This document shows, piece after piece, positions 1 to 7,077 of a DNA stretch of 18,287 bases. Under the pieces are notes generated by a model. That model was not told the DNA's origin, did not search any database, and was given only the letters and a program-made list of their open reading frames with translations. The stretch is from Alphaproteobacteria bacterium (GTDB lineage Bacteria; Pseudomonadota; Alphaproteobacteria; Thalassobaculales; Thalassobaculaceae), in assembly GCA_028822575.1 (NCBI GenBank), contig JAPKDN010000010.1, positions 1-18,287 of the forward strand, read 5' to 3'. The translations under genes and the position numbers were made by a program. Within the stretch, counting starts at the first letter, position 1. Every line of letters starts with the position of its first letter.

Positions 1-1
1 G

Positions 2-853
2 GATGTCGCAGCCGGTGCGCCGATCAGCCGAAGCACGTTGGAGCAACGTATCGCCGTCACGACCTTCGTCCTGCTCGGCGAAAAGCACGACAACCCGCAC
101 CACCACCAACTGCAAGCCGAGATCCTGACAGGGCTTTTGGAGAGTGGCCGCCGCCCAACCCTGGTTTGGGAGATGTTGCCGCGCGCGCGGCAACCAAGGC
201 TGGACGCATATTTGGGCCGTGATGACGCCGACGCGGACGGCTTCGCGACCGCCATCGGCTGGAGCGATCTTGGTTGGGGAGATTGGTCGCTATTTCGCCC
301 GGTCGCCGAAGCGGCTTTGGCGGGCAGGGTGCCACAACGGGCCGGTGGCCTTGATCGCGCTGATCTGAAAGCTATCGGACGTGACGGAATGGCCGCCTTG
401 CCAACCAATCTAGCGGCCCGGTTGCCGGATGGCGCCTTGCTTTCGCCAGAGCAAAAACGGGTCATCGAGGATGCGGTCTTCGACGGCCATTGCAGTTATG
501 TTCCGCGGGCGCATCTCGGGCCGATGATCTCGGTGCAGATCGCGAAGGATCTTGCTCTGGCCTATGCGCTCTCCTTGTCGACGGAGCCCAATGGCGCGGT
601 TCTGGTCGCCGGCTCGCATCATGTTCGTCGCGATGCCGGCGCGCCGGTTCATCTTGCCCGCATGCGCCCCAATGCGTCGATCCTGGCCATCCGATTCGTC
701 GAAACTGCCGTCGGGCAATTTGACCTGGACGAGCGGCGCAAGACCATCTCCCATGACATACTCTGGTTCACCCAGCCAGGGCCGGATAAGGACTACTGCG
801 CTGTTCTCGCCAAACGGTTCGGGTTGAGGCACCAGCCTGTCCAAAAAAGATAA
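2..853 (+). CDS. ChaN/DUF399-type putative haem- or iron-uptake protein, 5' end outside window
   Basis: The frame is open from base 2 to the TAA at 851-853. A TTG at 38 could serve as a start, but the family pattern (a short conserved lead-in before LLGEKHDN) continues upstream of it, so I read the gene as 5'-partial. Visible family marks are LLGEKHDNPHHHQLQ near the start, VWEMLPRARQ, a W..GW...LF block, FDGHCSYVP, M..VQ..KDLALA, and VLVAGSHHVRRDAGAP (normally GNGHVR.D.G.P). ChaN-like proteins (DUF399, Tiki-like fold) are often lipoproteins; Campylobacter jejuni ChaN binds haem. The lipobox, if any, lies outside the window. The gene ends 178 bases before the acetolactate synthase-like gene and does not obviously share its operon. 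Family call is good; the metal or haem role is inferred. Confidence 0.82.
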   Translation, partial: DVAAGAPISRSTLEQRIAVTTFVLLGEKHDNPHHHQLQAEILTGLLESGRRPTLVWEMLPRARQPRLDAYLGRDDADADGFATAIGWSDLGWGDWSLFRPVAEAALAGRVPQRAGGLDRADLKAIGRDGMAALPTNLAARLPDGALLSPEQKRVIEDAVFDGHCSYVPRAHLGPMISVQIAKDLALAYALSLSTEPNGAVLVAGSHHVRRDAGAPVHLARMRPNASILAIRFVETAVGQFDLDERRKTISHDILWFTQPGPDKDYCAVLAKRFGLRHQPVQKR

Positions 854-1031
854 GGGACCCTTGAACGAGTCTCAATCGGTTAGAGGCTCGATAACAGGAC
901 TGTGTGTATAGCCACTATTTATTGGTTGTGATTACGTGTTACCGTGCTTGCGAAATCGACCAAGCGCCGTTTCAGTCGCCACATTCAGCGGCACAGCGGC
1001 TATCTGTGTTCTTAAGTTTTAGGGGGATGTC
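854..1031 (+). other. Intergenic leader before the acetolactate synthase-like gene
   Basis: This is one of the two longest non-coding stretches in the window (178 bases), more A/T-rich than its surroundings. It holds a short hairpin at 866-890 and the ribosome binding site of the next gene (AGGGGG at 1021-1026, 5 bases before the ATG). I could not find a convincing -35/-10 pair. I see no recognisable riboswitch and no branched-chain-amino-acid-rich leader peptide of the ilv attenuator type. The promoter for 1032-3555 presumably lies here. Confidence 0.5.
866..890 (+). terminator. Weak hairpin after the ChaN-like gene
   Basis: CGAGTCTC (866-873) pairs with GAGGCTCG (883-890) over 8 bp including one G-U, with a 9-base loop. 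There is no U-tract afterwards (ATAACAGG), so it is at best a weak or factor-assisted 3' end of the upstream transcript. It begins 12 bases after the stop codon, which fits a 3'-end role. Confidence 0.3.
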
Positions 1032-2684
1032 ATGACTAAAGCGTCGGATCTGTTTATCGAATGTCTGGAAGAAGAAGGTTGCGAGTATATTTTTGGAATT
1101 CCGGGAGAAGAAAACCTGGATTTTCTGGATTCACTCTCGCGCTCCAAGAAAATTCGACTGATCCTCACGCGTCATGAGCAGGGTGCCGGTTTCATGGCTT
1201 CGGTGTATGGTCGCCTGACTGGTAAAACTGGGGTTTGCGTCTCTACCCTCGGACCGGGCGCCACCAACTTCACCACCGCAGCGGCCTATGCCCAGCTTGG
1301 TGGCATGCCGATGCTGATGATCACCGGCCAGAAACCGGTGAAGAAATCAAAGCAAGGCCGTTTCCAGATTCTGGATGTCGTGGCGATGATGGGACCGATC
1401 ACCAAATACGCGACTCAGATCGTCGCCGGTGATAACATCCCCAGTCGGGTTCGCGAGGCCTATCGCCTCGCCGAGGAAGAAAAGCCTGGTGCGGTCCATA
1501 TTGAACTGCCCGAAGATATCGCGGATGAGCAGACCGACGAGAAGCCGTTCACCCGCTCGATGGTACGTCGGCCGATCCCTGAGGATAAGGCGATTAGCCT
1601 TGCGCTCGAAAAGATTCACGCCGCGAAATCGCCAATCCTGGTGATTGGCGCTGGTGGTAACCGCAAGCAAACTACTAAGCAGCTGAAGCGCCTTATCGAC
1701 AAGACCGGTATCCCCTTCGTGACCACCCAGCTTGGCAAGGGTGTGGTGGACGAGCGCCACCCGCTGTTCATGGGTTGCGCCGCCCTGTCTGCTGGCGATT
1801 ATGTGCATCGGGCCGTCGACGCCGCTGACCTGATCATCAACGTTGGCCATGACGTGATTGAAAAACCACCCTTCTTCATGCAAAAGGGCGGCACCGAGGT
1901 TATCCATATTTCGATGAATACCGCCGAGGTTGACCCGGTCTATTATCCTCAGCTTGAGGTCATCGGCGATATCGGGAACGCGATCTGGAGGCTCAAGAAC
2001 GGCGCCCGCAAGAAATCGGAGTCGAATTGGGACTTTAGCCGGATGATGGAGGTTAAGCGTCACGGTGATGCCCAGATCGCCGAAGGCAAGGACGATATGC
2101 GTTTCCCGATCTACCCCCAGCATTTGGTAGCTCAGGTGCGGGCGGCGATGCCGGATGACGGGATGATTTGCCTCGATAATGGCGTCTACAAGATTTGGTT
2201 TGCCCGCAACTACGCCGCGCACGAGAGTAACACGGTCCTGTTGGATAACGCTTTGGCGACCATGGGCGCGGGCCTGCCGTCCGCGATGGCGGCGCGTCTA
2301 GTCTATCCGAAACGCAAGGTCATGGCGATCTGCGGCGATGGCGGCTTCATGATGAACAGCCAAGAACTGGAAACGGCGGTTCGCGAGAAGATGAACATCG
2401 CCGTTTTGATCCTGAATGACAGCTCTTACGGGATGATTCGCTGGAAACAGGCGAATATGGGCCTGAAGGACTGGGGGCTGGAATACGGTAACCCAGACTT
2501 CGTCAAATACGTTGAGAGCTATGGCGGTATTGGCCACCGGGTAAACTCGGCCCAGGAACTTCCGGGGATCATCAACCGAGCGCTTACCGAGCCCGGCGTA
2601 CATCTGATCGATTGCCCAGTCGATTATGCAGAAAATGATCAGATCCTGAACATCGACATCAAGAAGCGGTCGGCGGCCGTTTAA
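1032..2684 (+). CDS. Acetolactate synthase large-subunit-like ThDP enzyme
   Basis: A 550-residue thiamine-diphosphate enzyme, full length for the acetolactate synthase/pyruvate-decarboxylating family. The N-terminal pyrimidine-binding domain has FGIPGEENLDF at about 21-31 and the catalytic Glu49 in RHEQGAG. The middle domain spans about 190-325. The C-terminal pyrophosphate domain carries the metal/ThDP motif GDGGFMM (435-441) ending at LND (461-463), followed by SYGMIRWKQ. Expected reaction: condensation of two pyruvates to 2-acetolactate, or a related 2-keto acid carboligation. No ACT-domain small subunit (IlvH/IlvN) is adjacent, so a catabolic or stand-alone enzyme (AlsS-like) is plausible; I do not assign ilvB or alsS. 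The start is supported by AGGGGG 5 bases upstream. An alpha/beta hydrolase follows after a hairpin. Confidence 0.88.
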   Translation: MTKASDLFIECLEEEGCEYIFGIPGEENLDFLDSLSRSKKIRLILTRHEQGAGFMASVYGRLTGKTGVCVSTLGPGATNFTTAAAYAQLGGMPMLMITGQKPVKKSKQGRFQILDVVAMMGPITKYATQIVAGDNIPSRVREAYRLAEEEKPGAVHIELPEDIADEQTDEKPFTRSMVRRPIPEDKAISLALEKIHAAKSPILVIGAGGNRKQTTKQLKRLIDKTGIPFVTTQLGKGVVDERHPLFMGCAALSAGDYVHRAVDAADLIINVGHDVIEKPPFFMQKGGTEVIHISMNTAEVDPVYYPQLEVIGDIGNAIWRLKNGARKKSESNWDFSRMMEVKRHGDAQIAEGKDDMRFPIYPQHLVAQVRAAMPDDGMICLDNGVYKIWFARNYAAHESNTVLLDNALATMGAGLPSAMAARLVYPKRKVMAICGDGGFMMNSQELETAVREKMNIAVLILNDSSYGMIRWKQANMGLKDWGLEYGNPDFVKYVESYGGIGHRVNSAQELPGIINRALTEPGVHLIDCPVDYAENDQILNIDIKKRSAAV

Positions 2685-2692
2685 TTTTTATT

Positions 2693-2716
2693 CGTGGGGT
2701 GTGTCGGCGCCCCACG
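2693..2716 (+). other. Strong intercistronic hairpin between ALS-like and hydrolase genes
   Basis: CGTGGGGTG (2693-2701) pairs with CGCCCCACG (2708-2716) over 9 bp with one U-G pair, closing a 6-base loop. It begins 8 bases after the ALS-like stop. No U-tract follows it, and the T-rich run lies before the stem, so it is not a canonical intrinsic terminator. It may be a processing or stability element that sets different levels of the two proteins, or a leaky terminator. It also lies over the upstream GTG at 2701, arguing against that GTG as the hydrolase start. Confidence 0.6.
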
Positions 2717-2751
2717 CATTAACGCCCACCTCATCATACCATTTGGTTTCG

Positions 2752-2758
2752 AAGGAGG
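2752..2758 (+). promoter_or_regulatory. Near-perfect Shine-Dalgarno that fixes the hydrolase start
   Basis: AAGGAGG lies 5 bases before the ATG at 2764. It identifies 2764 as the start rather than the in-frame GTG at 2701, whose extra 21 residues have no family match and whose first codon lies inside the hairpin. Confidence 0.85.
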
Positions 2759-2763
2759 AAGCT

Positions 2764-3555
2764 ATGCCTCACGCGTTGATCAATGGCATTCAGCTTTACC
2801 ATGAAGTTACCGGACCTAGCGATGGGACCCCGATCCTGATGTCCAACTCGCTCGCCTCTAATCTTACAATGTGGGATCTCCAGGTCGAGCCCTTGGAAAT
2901 GGAAGGCTTCAAGGTCGTCCGCTATGACAGCCGTGGTCATGGCCAGTCCGATGCGCCGGAAGGGGCCTACAGTATTGAGATGCTGGCGGATGACGCTGCG
3001 GGCCTGCTGGACCATTTGAATATACCCTCGGCGCATTATTGCGGTTTGTCCAAGGGGGGCATGGTTGGTCAGATGTTAGGTGTTCGGCATCCGGACCGGA
3101 TCAAAACCCTCACTTTGGCGGACACCGCGGCGCACATGCCGGCGACGGATACCTGGGCACAGCGCATCGTAACCGTTACCGATAGTGGCATGGAGGCGGT
3201 TGTCGATGGCACCGTCGACCGCTGGTTCACCGCTCCGGGGCAGCAGCGCATTCCCGACGAGGTCGAGAAGGTTCGAGACATGATTCTGTCAACACCGGTT
3301 GCCGGGTTCATCGGTTGCTGCAGGGCGATCATGGCCATGGACATGCGTCCGACCAATCCGTCAATCAAGAAACCGACCCTGGTGATTTGTGGCGAGGAAG
3401 ACACTGGAACTACACCGGTACAAGCCAAGGAAATCGCCGATGCCATTCCTGGCGCCACGTTGGAGTTGATTCCAAGTGCGGCCCATCTCGCCAATATCGA
3501 GCAACCCGTGGCCTTTACGAACGCACTGCTCAAACTGGTGATGAATAACCGATAA
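2764..3555 (+). CDS. Alpha/beta hydrolase, 3-oxoadipate enol-lactonase (PcaD)-like
   Basis: A 263-residue single-domain alpha/beta hydrolase. The triad is readable: nucleophile Ser96 in the elbow GLSKGG, Asp213 in CGEEDTG, and His241 in SAAHLANIEQP. MSNSLASNLTMWD at about 26-38 matches the oxyanion-hole region of PcaD-type enol-lactonases (NSLG...MWD), and RYDSRGHGQSDAP is the usual strand-4 motif. Lactonase, esterase or C-C hydrolase activity is possible. PcaD is the closest family by motif, but no other protocatechuate genes are present, so the substrate is unknown. The start is fixed by a strong ribosome binding site. It probably shares a transcript with the ALS-like gene 79 bases upstream, and it converges with the nitroreductase. 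Confidence 0.85.
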   Translation: MPHALINGIQLYHEVTGPSDGTPILMSNSLASNLTMWDLQVEPLEMEGFKVVRYDSRGHGQSDAPEGAYSIEMLADDAAGLLDHLNIPSAHYCGLSKGGMVGQMLGVRHPDRIKTLTLADTAAHMPATDTWAQRIVTVTDSGMEAVVDGTVDRWFTAPGQQRIPDEVEKVRDMILSTPVAGFIGCCRAIMAMDMRPTNPSIKKPTLVICGEEDTGTTPVQAKEIADAIPGATLELIPSAAHLANIEQPVAFTNALLKLVMNNR

Positions 3556-3589
3556 TCTTCAATAGTGCTGGGTTTCAGGTCGGACAGGT

Positions 3590-4429
3590 CTATCTCAAAG
3601 GAAAACCCATCGCTTTCAAGGTAGCGGCCAGAGTTTCGCGCCCGTTCATCGATTTGAGGGGGCCGAGCCGGTCAAGCACGCGCCGGCTCCACGACACGGC
3701 GCCCATGCCCTGACGGTCAGAGAACGTCATCATCAGCTCATCATAGGCGGCGCGGAGGTCAGGCTCCTCGGTGTTGCCGTATTTCTCGGAGAACACCACT
3801 GCCGGCTGCGGCAGCCGAGGCTTGACCTCGTTGTCGGTATCGGCGGCAGCGTAGCCGACGCAAAGACCGAACACGGCCATCGTTTGATCCGGCAGACCAA
3901 GCAATTCCTTGACCCGCAAGGGATCATTCCGCATCGCGCCGATATAGACCGTCGAGAGATCGAGGCTTTCCGCCGCGATAACCGCGTTTTGGGCGGCCAG
4001 CGCCGCGTCGACGGCGGCGACTAGGAAGGTCTCGAAATGGGGGGGCGCTTCAAGCATGACTTTCGCCTCGCCGGCGACGCGCTCATTGCGGGACAGATCC
4101 GCCAACCAGACCAAGAACAAGGGGCACTGTTCTATATGCTTTTGACCCCCAGCGACCTTGGCCAGCTCCACCTTGGTTGCTTGATCGCGCACCACGACCG
4201 CTGACCAGAGTTGAAGGTTAGAGCTCGACGCGGCCGATTGTGCTGCGGCGATCAAGGTCTCCAGGGTTCCTTCCGGTAGCGGGTCGGAGCGATAACCGCG
4301 GATCGAGCGATGCGAAAGCAATAGATCAAGATGCGCGTTCCAAGGCCCGGCTTTCGGCGTCGCGTCGGCGCCGTAACGCCGATTTAAAGCTTCGGTTTTG
4401 GGCGCGATAACGGGCGTGGAAATATTCAT
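3590..4429 (-). CDS. NAD(P)H-dependent FMN nitroreductase, NfrA-like
   Basis: A 279-residue nitroreductase-superfamily flavoprotein, predicted to be a cytoplasmic dimer that reduces nitro, quinone or flavin substrates using NAD(P)H. The FMN-contact motif HRSIRGYRSDPLP is at about 40-52, followed by AAQSAASSSNLQLWSAVVVRD (63-82) and CPLFLVWLADLSRNER (102-117), all typical of the NfrA/flavin-reductase subgroup. VFGLCVGYA near 186-194 is the second conserved block. The preceding 30 residues form an extra N-terminal segment. It follows the MBL hydrolase by 32 bases on the same strand, so the two are probably co-transcribed. The upstream ribosome binding site is weak. The family is firm; the natural substrate is unknown. 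Confidence 0.87.
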   Translation of the reverse strand: MNISTPVIAPKTEALNRRYGADATPKAGPWNAHLDLLLSHRSIRGYRSDPLPEGTLETLIAAAQSAASSSNLQLWSAVVVRDQATKVELAKVAGGQKHIEQCPLFLVWLADLSRNERVAGEAKVMLEAPPHFETFLVAAVDAALAAQNAVIAAESLDLSTVYIGAMRNDPLRVKELLGLPDQTMAVFGLCVGYAAADTDNEVKPRLPQPAVVFSEKYGNTEEPDLRAAYDELMMTFSDRQGMGAVSWSRRVLDRLGPLKSMNGRETLAATLKAMGFPLR

Positions 4430-4461
4430 CGTCTATATCCGGTGTCGAGAAAATGTTTAAG

Positions 4462-5337
4462 TCAGGCGGTAAAGGTCCAGGCTTCGGGGATCATCCGGTA
4501 ACCGTCACCATCTCGGTCCATATGCGCGAAACCCGGGAAATGCAGATGCATGCCGGCGACCAAGAGCCGGTCCGCCACCGCCATGTCAAAGGCCCGACGC
4601 CGGGTCGCGATCGCGGCGGCCTGGTCCGTATCAAAGGCCATGGTGACCTCGGGTACACGCACCTGGATGTCGGGAACATGGCAAATATCGCCCCAAATCA
4701 ACAGCGCTTCGCCGCTGGACTCCACCAGATACCCCGTATGACCTGGCGTGTGGCCGTTCAGCGGGACGGCGGTGACCTGGGGGAAAACCTCTCCCGTCGC
4801 CTCTTTGCGGCGATCCTGATAGGGGTTCAGCTGATACCGCGCGACATCGAAATATCGGGTCTGCTGATTTTCCGGCGCGCGCGACTTGGCGCCGTCATCA
4901 TGCCAGTGCTTGACGTCGACCTCATCAACAACGATTTCCGCTTCTGGGAAAAGTCGGTTTCCGTTTGCATCCGTCAGGCCATTGGAATGATCGGGATGCA
5001 TATGGGTCAGCAACACCGTGTCCACGTCCGCGTCACTTACGCCAACCGAGCTCATCAGGCCTGGCAGCTTACCCAGGGTCGGCCCCATCGTGTCGCCGGA
5101 ACCGGTATCGACAATGGCGGTACGCCCACCGACTTGGATCATGAAGCAGTTGACCGAGATCCGGGGCGGTGATGGCTGGAAATTCGATTTCAGAATCACT
5201 TCCGCGTCGGCCTCCTCGATCCCGCGCAGCACGCCGAACGGCGCGTCGATATAGCCATCGGAAATCGCGGTTACCAGCACGTCACCAATGCGGCGGCGAT
5301 ACAGACCCGGGACTTGAGCATCTTGCTGATCGGTCAT
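4462..5337 (-). CDS. MBL-fold metallo-hydrolase
   Basis: A 291-residue metallo-beta-lactamase-fold protein with no signal peptide, hence probably cytoplasmic. The dinuclear metal motif HMHPDH (112-117) follows TVLLT. The other likely ligands are His196/His200 in NGHTPGHTGY, Asp217 in LLIWGDICH, and His264/His266 in VAGMHLHFPG. VDTGSG at about 77-81 is the usual first-strand motif. The fold includes N-acyl-homoserine lactonases, glyoxalase II-like enzymes and aryl or sulfonate esterases; I cannot choose among them. The start has GCAGGACC just upstream. It is first in a likely two-gene operon with the nitroreductase and is divergent from the FAD oxidoreductase at 5478. Confidence 0.88.
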   Translation of the reverse strand: MTDQQDAQVPGLYRRRIGDVLVTAISDGYIDAPFGVLRGIEEADAEVILKSNFQPSPPRISVNCFMIQVGGRTAIVDTGSGDTMGPTLGKLPGLMSSVGVSDADVDTVLLTHMHPDHSNGLTDANGNRLFPEAEIVVDEVDVKHWHDDGAKSRAPENQQTRYFDVARYQLNPYQDRRKEATGEVFPQVTAVPLNGHTPGHTGYLVESSGEALLIWGDICHVPDIQVRVPEVTMAFDTDQAAAIATRRRAFDMAVADRLLVAGMHLHFPGFAHMDRDGDGYRMIPEAWTFTA

Positions 5338-5358
5338 GATGGTCCTGCTTTAAAGAAC

Positions 5359-5403
5359 GAAATTCCGCGCGAACGGGGCGGTGCGTAGCTTCGCACGAAT
5401 TTC
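5359..5403. promoter_or_regulatory. Imperfect inverted repeat in a divergent intergenic region (candidate operator)
   Basis: GAAATTCCGCGCGAA (5359-5373) is mirrored by TTCGCACGAATTTC (5390-5403), with one extra base and one mismatch between arms and a 16-base spacer. A smaller hairpin, GTGCG (5381-5385) with CGCAC (5392-5396), overlaps it. It lies between the divergent MBL and FAD-oxidoreductase genes, where a shared regulator would bind. No regulator gene is nearby, so the operator role is inferred. Confidence 0.4.
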
Positions 5404-5477
5404 AACCCGGCGACATCAAGGGAGCGCTAACATCCCTCTAACTGGTGGACTGGACTGGGGAAGGTCGCGGGGAAAGC

Positions 5478-7049
5478 ATGGTGGATTTTGATGCGATTAT
5501 CATTGGGGCTGGGCATAACGGCTTGATTTGCTCCGCCTATTTGGCCAAGGCCGGAGTGAAGACCCTGGTTCTGGAACGCCGGTTGATCCTGGGCGGCGCC
5601 TGTGTCACCGAGGAAATATCGGGCGTGCCGGGTTATCGCGTCTCCACCGGCGCGGCGCAGCTTGGCAATCTGCCACCCGAGATCATCCAGGAGCTGGATC
5701 TCGTGGCGCACGGATACGCGTTCATCCTCCCTGATCCCTTGTCGGTTTTCCCTCGCCCCGGCGGCGACGCCCTCACCATCTGGCAAGACCCGGCCCGAAC
5801 ATTCGAGGAAATACAGCGCTTCTCTGGCGCCGATGCCGAGGCGCTCGGAGCGTTTCAAAAGGATTGTGGCGATTTCTGCGAGATCTTGGAGCCTTCACTG
5901 GGAGCTCGGGCGATTCCGGGGGACGACGGGGTTCGAGGATTATTCGAGGCGGCGGGACGGCCCGACCTGTTCGAGAGCTTCATTGAAGGCAGTATCCGCG
6001 ATCTTCTGGAAGCCCGTTTCGAGAGCGACGCGGTTCAGGGATTTCTGGGCCTCACCGCGACTTTTGGTACCAATGGTGGGCCATCGACACCCGGGACCGC
6101 CTATGTCATGGCCCATCATCTTTTCGGGGCAACGACCGGCCGGCGCGGACAGACCGGTTATGTGTGCGGTGGTATGAGTGGCCTCGCCGAGGCCCTGGCT
6201 AGTGCCGCGCGGCGGGCGGGCGCGGTGTTACGACCCGGCGTTGAGGTTTCCAGAATTTTGGCCAAGCGGGGCATTGCCAGGGGCGTCGAACTGATGGATG
6301 GCGAGGTCATCCGCGCGTCCGTGGTAATATCCAACGCCGATCCGAAACGAACCTATCTCGACCTCGTCGGGGTGGAAAGTTTGGAACCGGCATTCGCGGC
6401 GTCGATCGGGGATATTCAAACCAGCGGCCCGGCCTTGAAAGTCAATTGTGCGGTCTCGCGACTGCCTTGGTTTCGGGGGACACCCCACGGTATTACGCCG
6501 GCGCGCGTCACGATCTGTCCTAGTCTGGACTATGTCGAGGCGGCCTGGGAGGACGCCAAAAGCGGCCGAATGTCGTCGAAACCCTTTATGACCGTGCATA
6601 TGCAATCGGCGATCGACGCCAGTTTGGCGCCCGAAGGCGGTCACACGCTCTCCTGCTATGCGCAATATTTTCCCTATGACTTGGACCCGTCCTACGGGGG
6701 ATGGGACGCGGCGCGACATCTGGCGGGCGAGATCGTGCTTGATACCGTCGCCGAATATGCCCCTGACATCCACGACGTGATCACCGCGATGGAGGTTATG
6801 TCGCCGCTTGATCTGGAGCGGCGCTTCGCAATGACCGGTGGGCATCAGTTTCACGGGGACATGTTGCCGCCCAACCTGTTCGCTGATCGACCGGCACCGG
6901 GAGGGGCCGACGCGCCGGGCCCAATCGCCGGGCTGTATCTTTGCGGCGCAGGCACTCATCCCGGCGGCTGCGTATGGGGGCTTCCCGGTCGGCGGGCGGC
7001 GGACGCCGTCATCGCCGATCTTGGCGGGCAGAAAGACATCAAGCGCTGA
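5478..7049 (+). CDS. FAD-dependent CrtI/PYROXD2-like oxidoreductase
   Basis: A 523-residue flavoprotein of the phytoene-desaturase/amine-oxidase-like group. The N-terminal Rossmann motif is IIIGAGHNGL (7-16) with Glu33 in VLERR, the expected ribose-binding acid. The C-terminal FAD block LYLCGAGTHPGGCVWGLPGRRAA is diagnostic for CrtI/PYROXD2 relatives. No carotenoid genes (crtB, crtE) are nearby, so a carotenoid role is unlikely; members of this group are widely annotated only as NAD(P)/FAD oxidoreductases. I chose ATG 5478, preceded by GGGGAAAG, over the GTG at 5445, because the Rossmann strand starts just after 5478 and the longer version adds 11 unmatched residues. It is divergent from the MBL-nitroreductase pair and convergent with the acyl-CoA dehydrogenase. 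Confidence 0.86.
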   Translation: MVDFDAIIIGAGHNGLICSAYLAKAGVKTLVLERRLILGGACVTEEISGVPGYRVSTGAAQLGNLPPEIIQELDLVAHGYAFILPDPLSVFPRPGGDALTIWQDPARTFEEIQRFSGADAEALGAFQKDCGDFCEILEPSLGARAIPGDDGVRGLFEAAGRPDLFESFIEGSIRDLLEARFESDAVQGFLGLTATFGTNGGPSTPGTAYVMAHHLFGATTGRRGQTGYVCGGMSGLAEALASAARRAGAVLRPGVEVSRILAKRGIARGVELMDGEVIRASVVISNADPKRTYLDLVGVESLEPAFAASIGDIQTSGPALKVNCAVSRLPWFRGTPHGITPARVTICPSLDYVEAAWEDAKSGRMSSKPFMTVHMQSAIDASLAPEGGHTLSCYAQYFPYDLDPSYGGWDAARHLAGEIVLDTVAEYAPDIHDVITAMEVMSPLDLERRFAMTGGHQFHGDMLPPNLFADRPAPGGADAPGPIAGLYLCGAGTHPGGCVWGLPGRRAADAVIADLGGQKDIKR

Positions 7050-7077
7050 TCCGGCCCCAACAAGGCTCGTCACGCGG

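Noticed and set aside
944..1015. A 23-codon GTG-started frame in the leader of the ALS-like gene, as a possible attenuator peptide.
   Set aside because: It is not rich in Ile, Leu or Val, has no clear ribosome binding site, and no terminator/antiterminator pair follows.
2701..2763. N-terminal extension of the hydrolase from GTG 2701.
   Set aside because: The GTG lies in the hairpin, the extra residues do not match the family, and AAGGAGG fixes the ATG at 2764.
3569..3609. TGGGTTT (3569-3575) and AAACCCA (3603-3609) as a bidirectional terminator between convergent genes.
   Set aside because: The loop would be 27 bases, the right arm is inside the nitroreductase coding region, and there is no U-tract.
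4453..5172. A 239-residue plus-strand frame opposite the MBL gene.
   Set aside because: It is antisense to a well-supported MBL-fold gene with intact metal motifs, and its translation shows no recognisable domain.
5478..7049. Carotenoid phytoene desaturase assignment for the FAD oxidoreductase.
   Set aside because: Only general CrtI/PYROXD2 motifs are present and no other carotenoid genes lie nearby.
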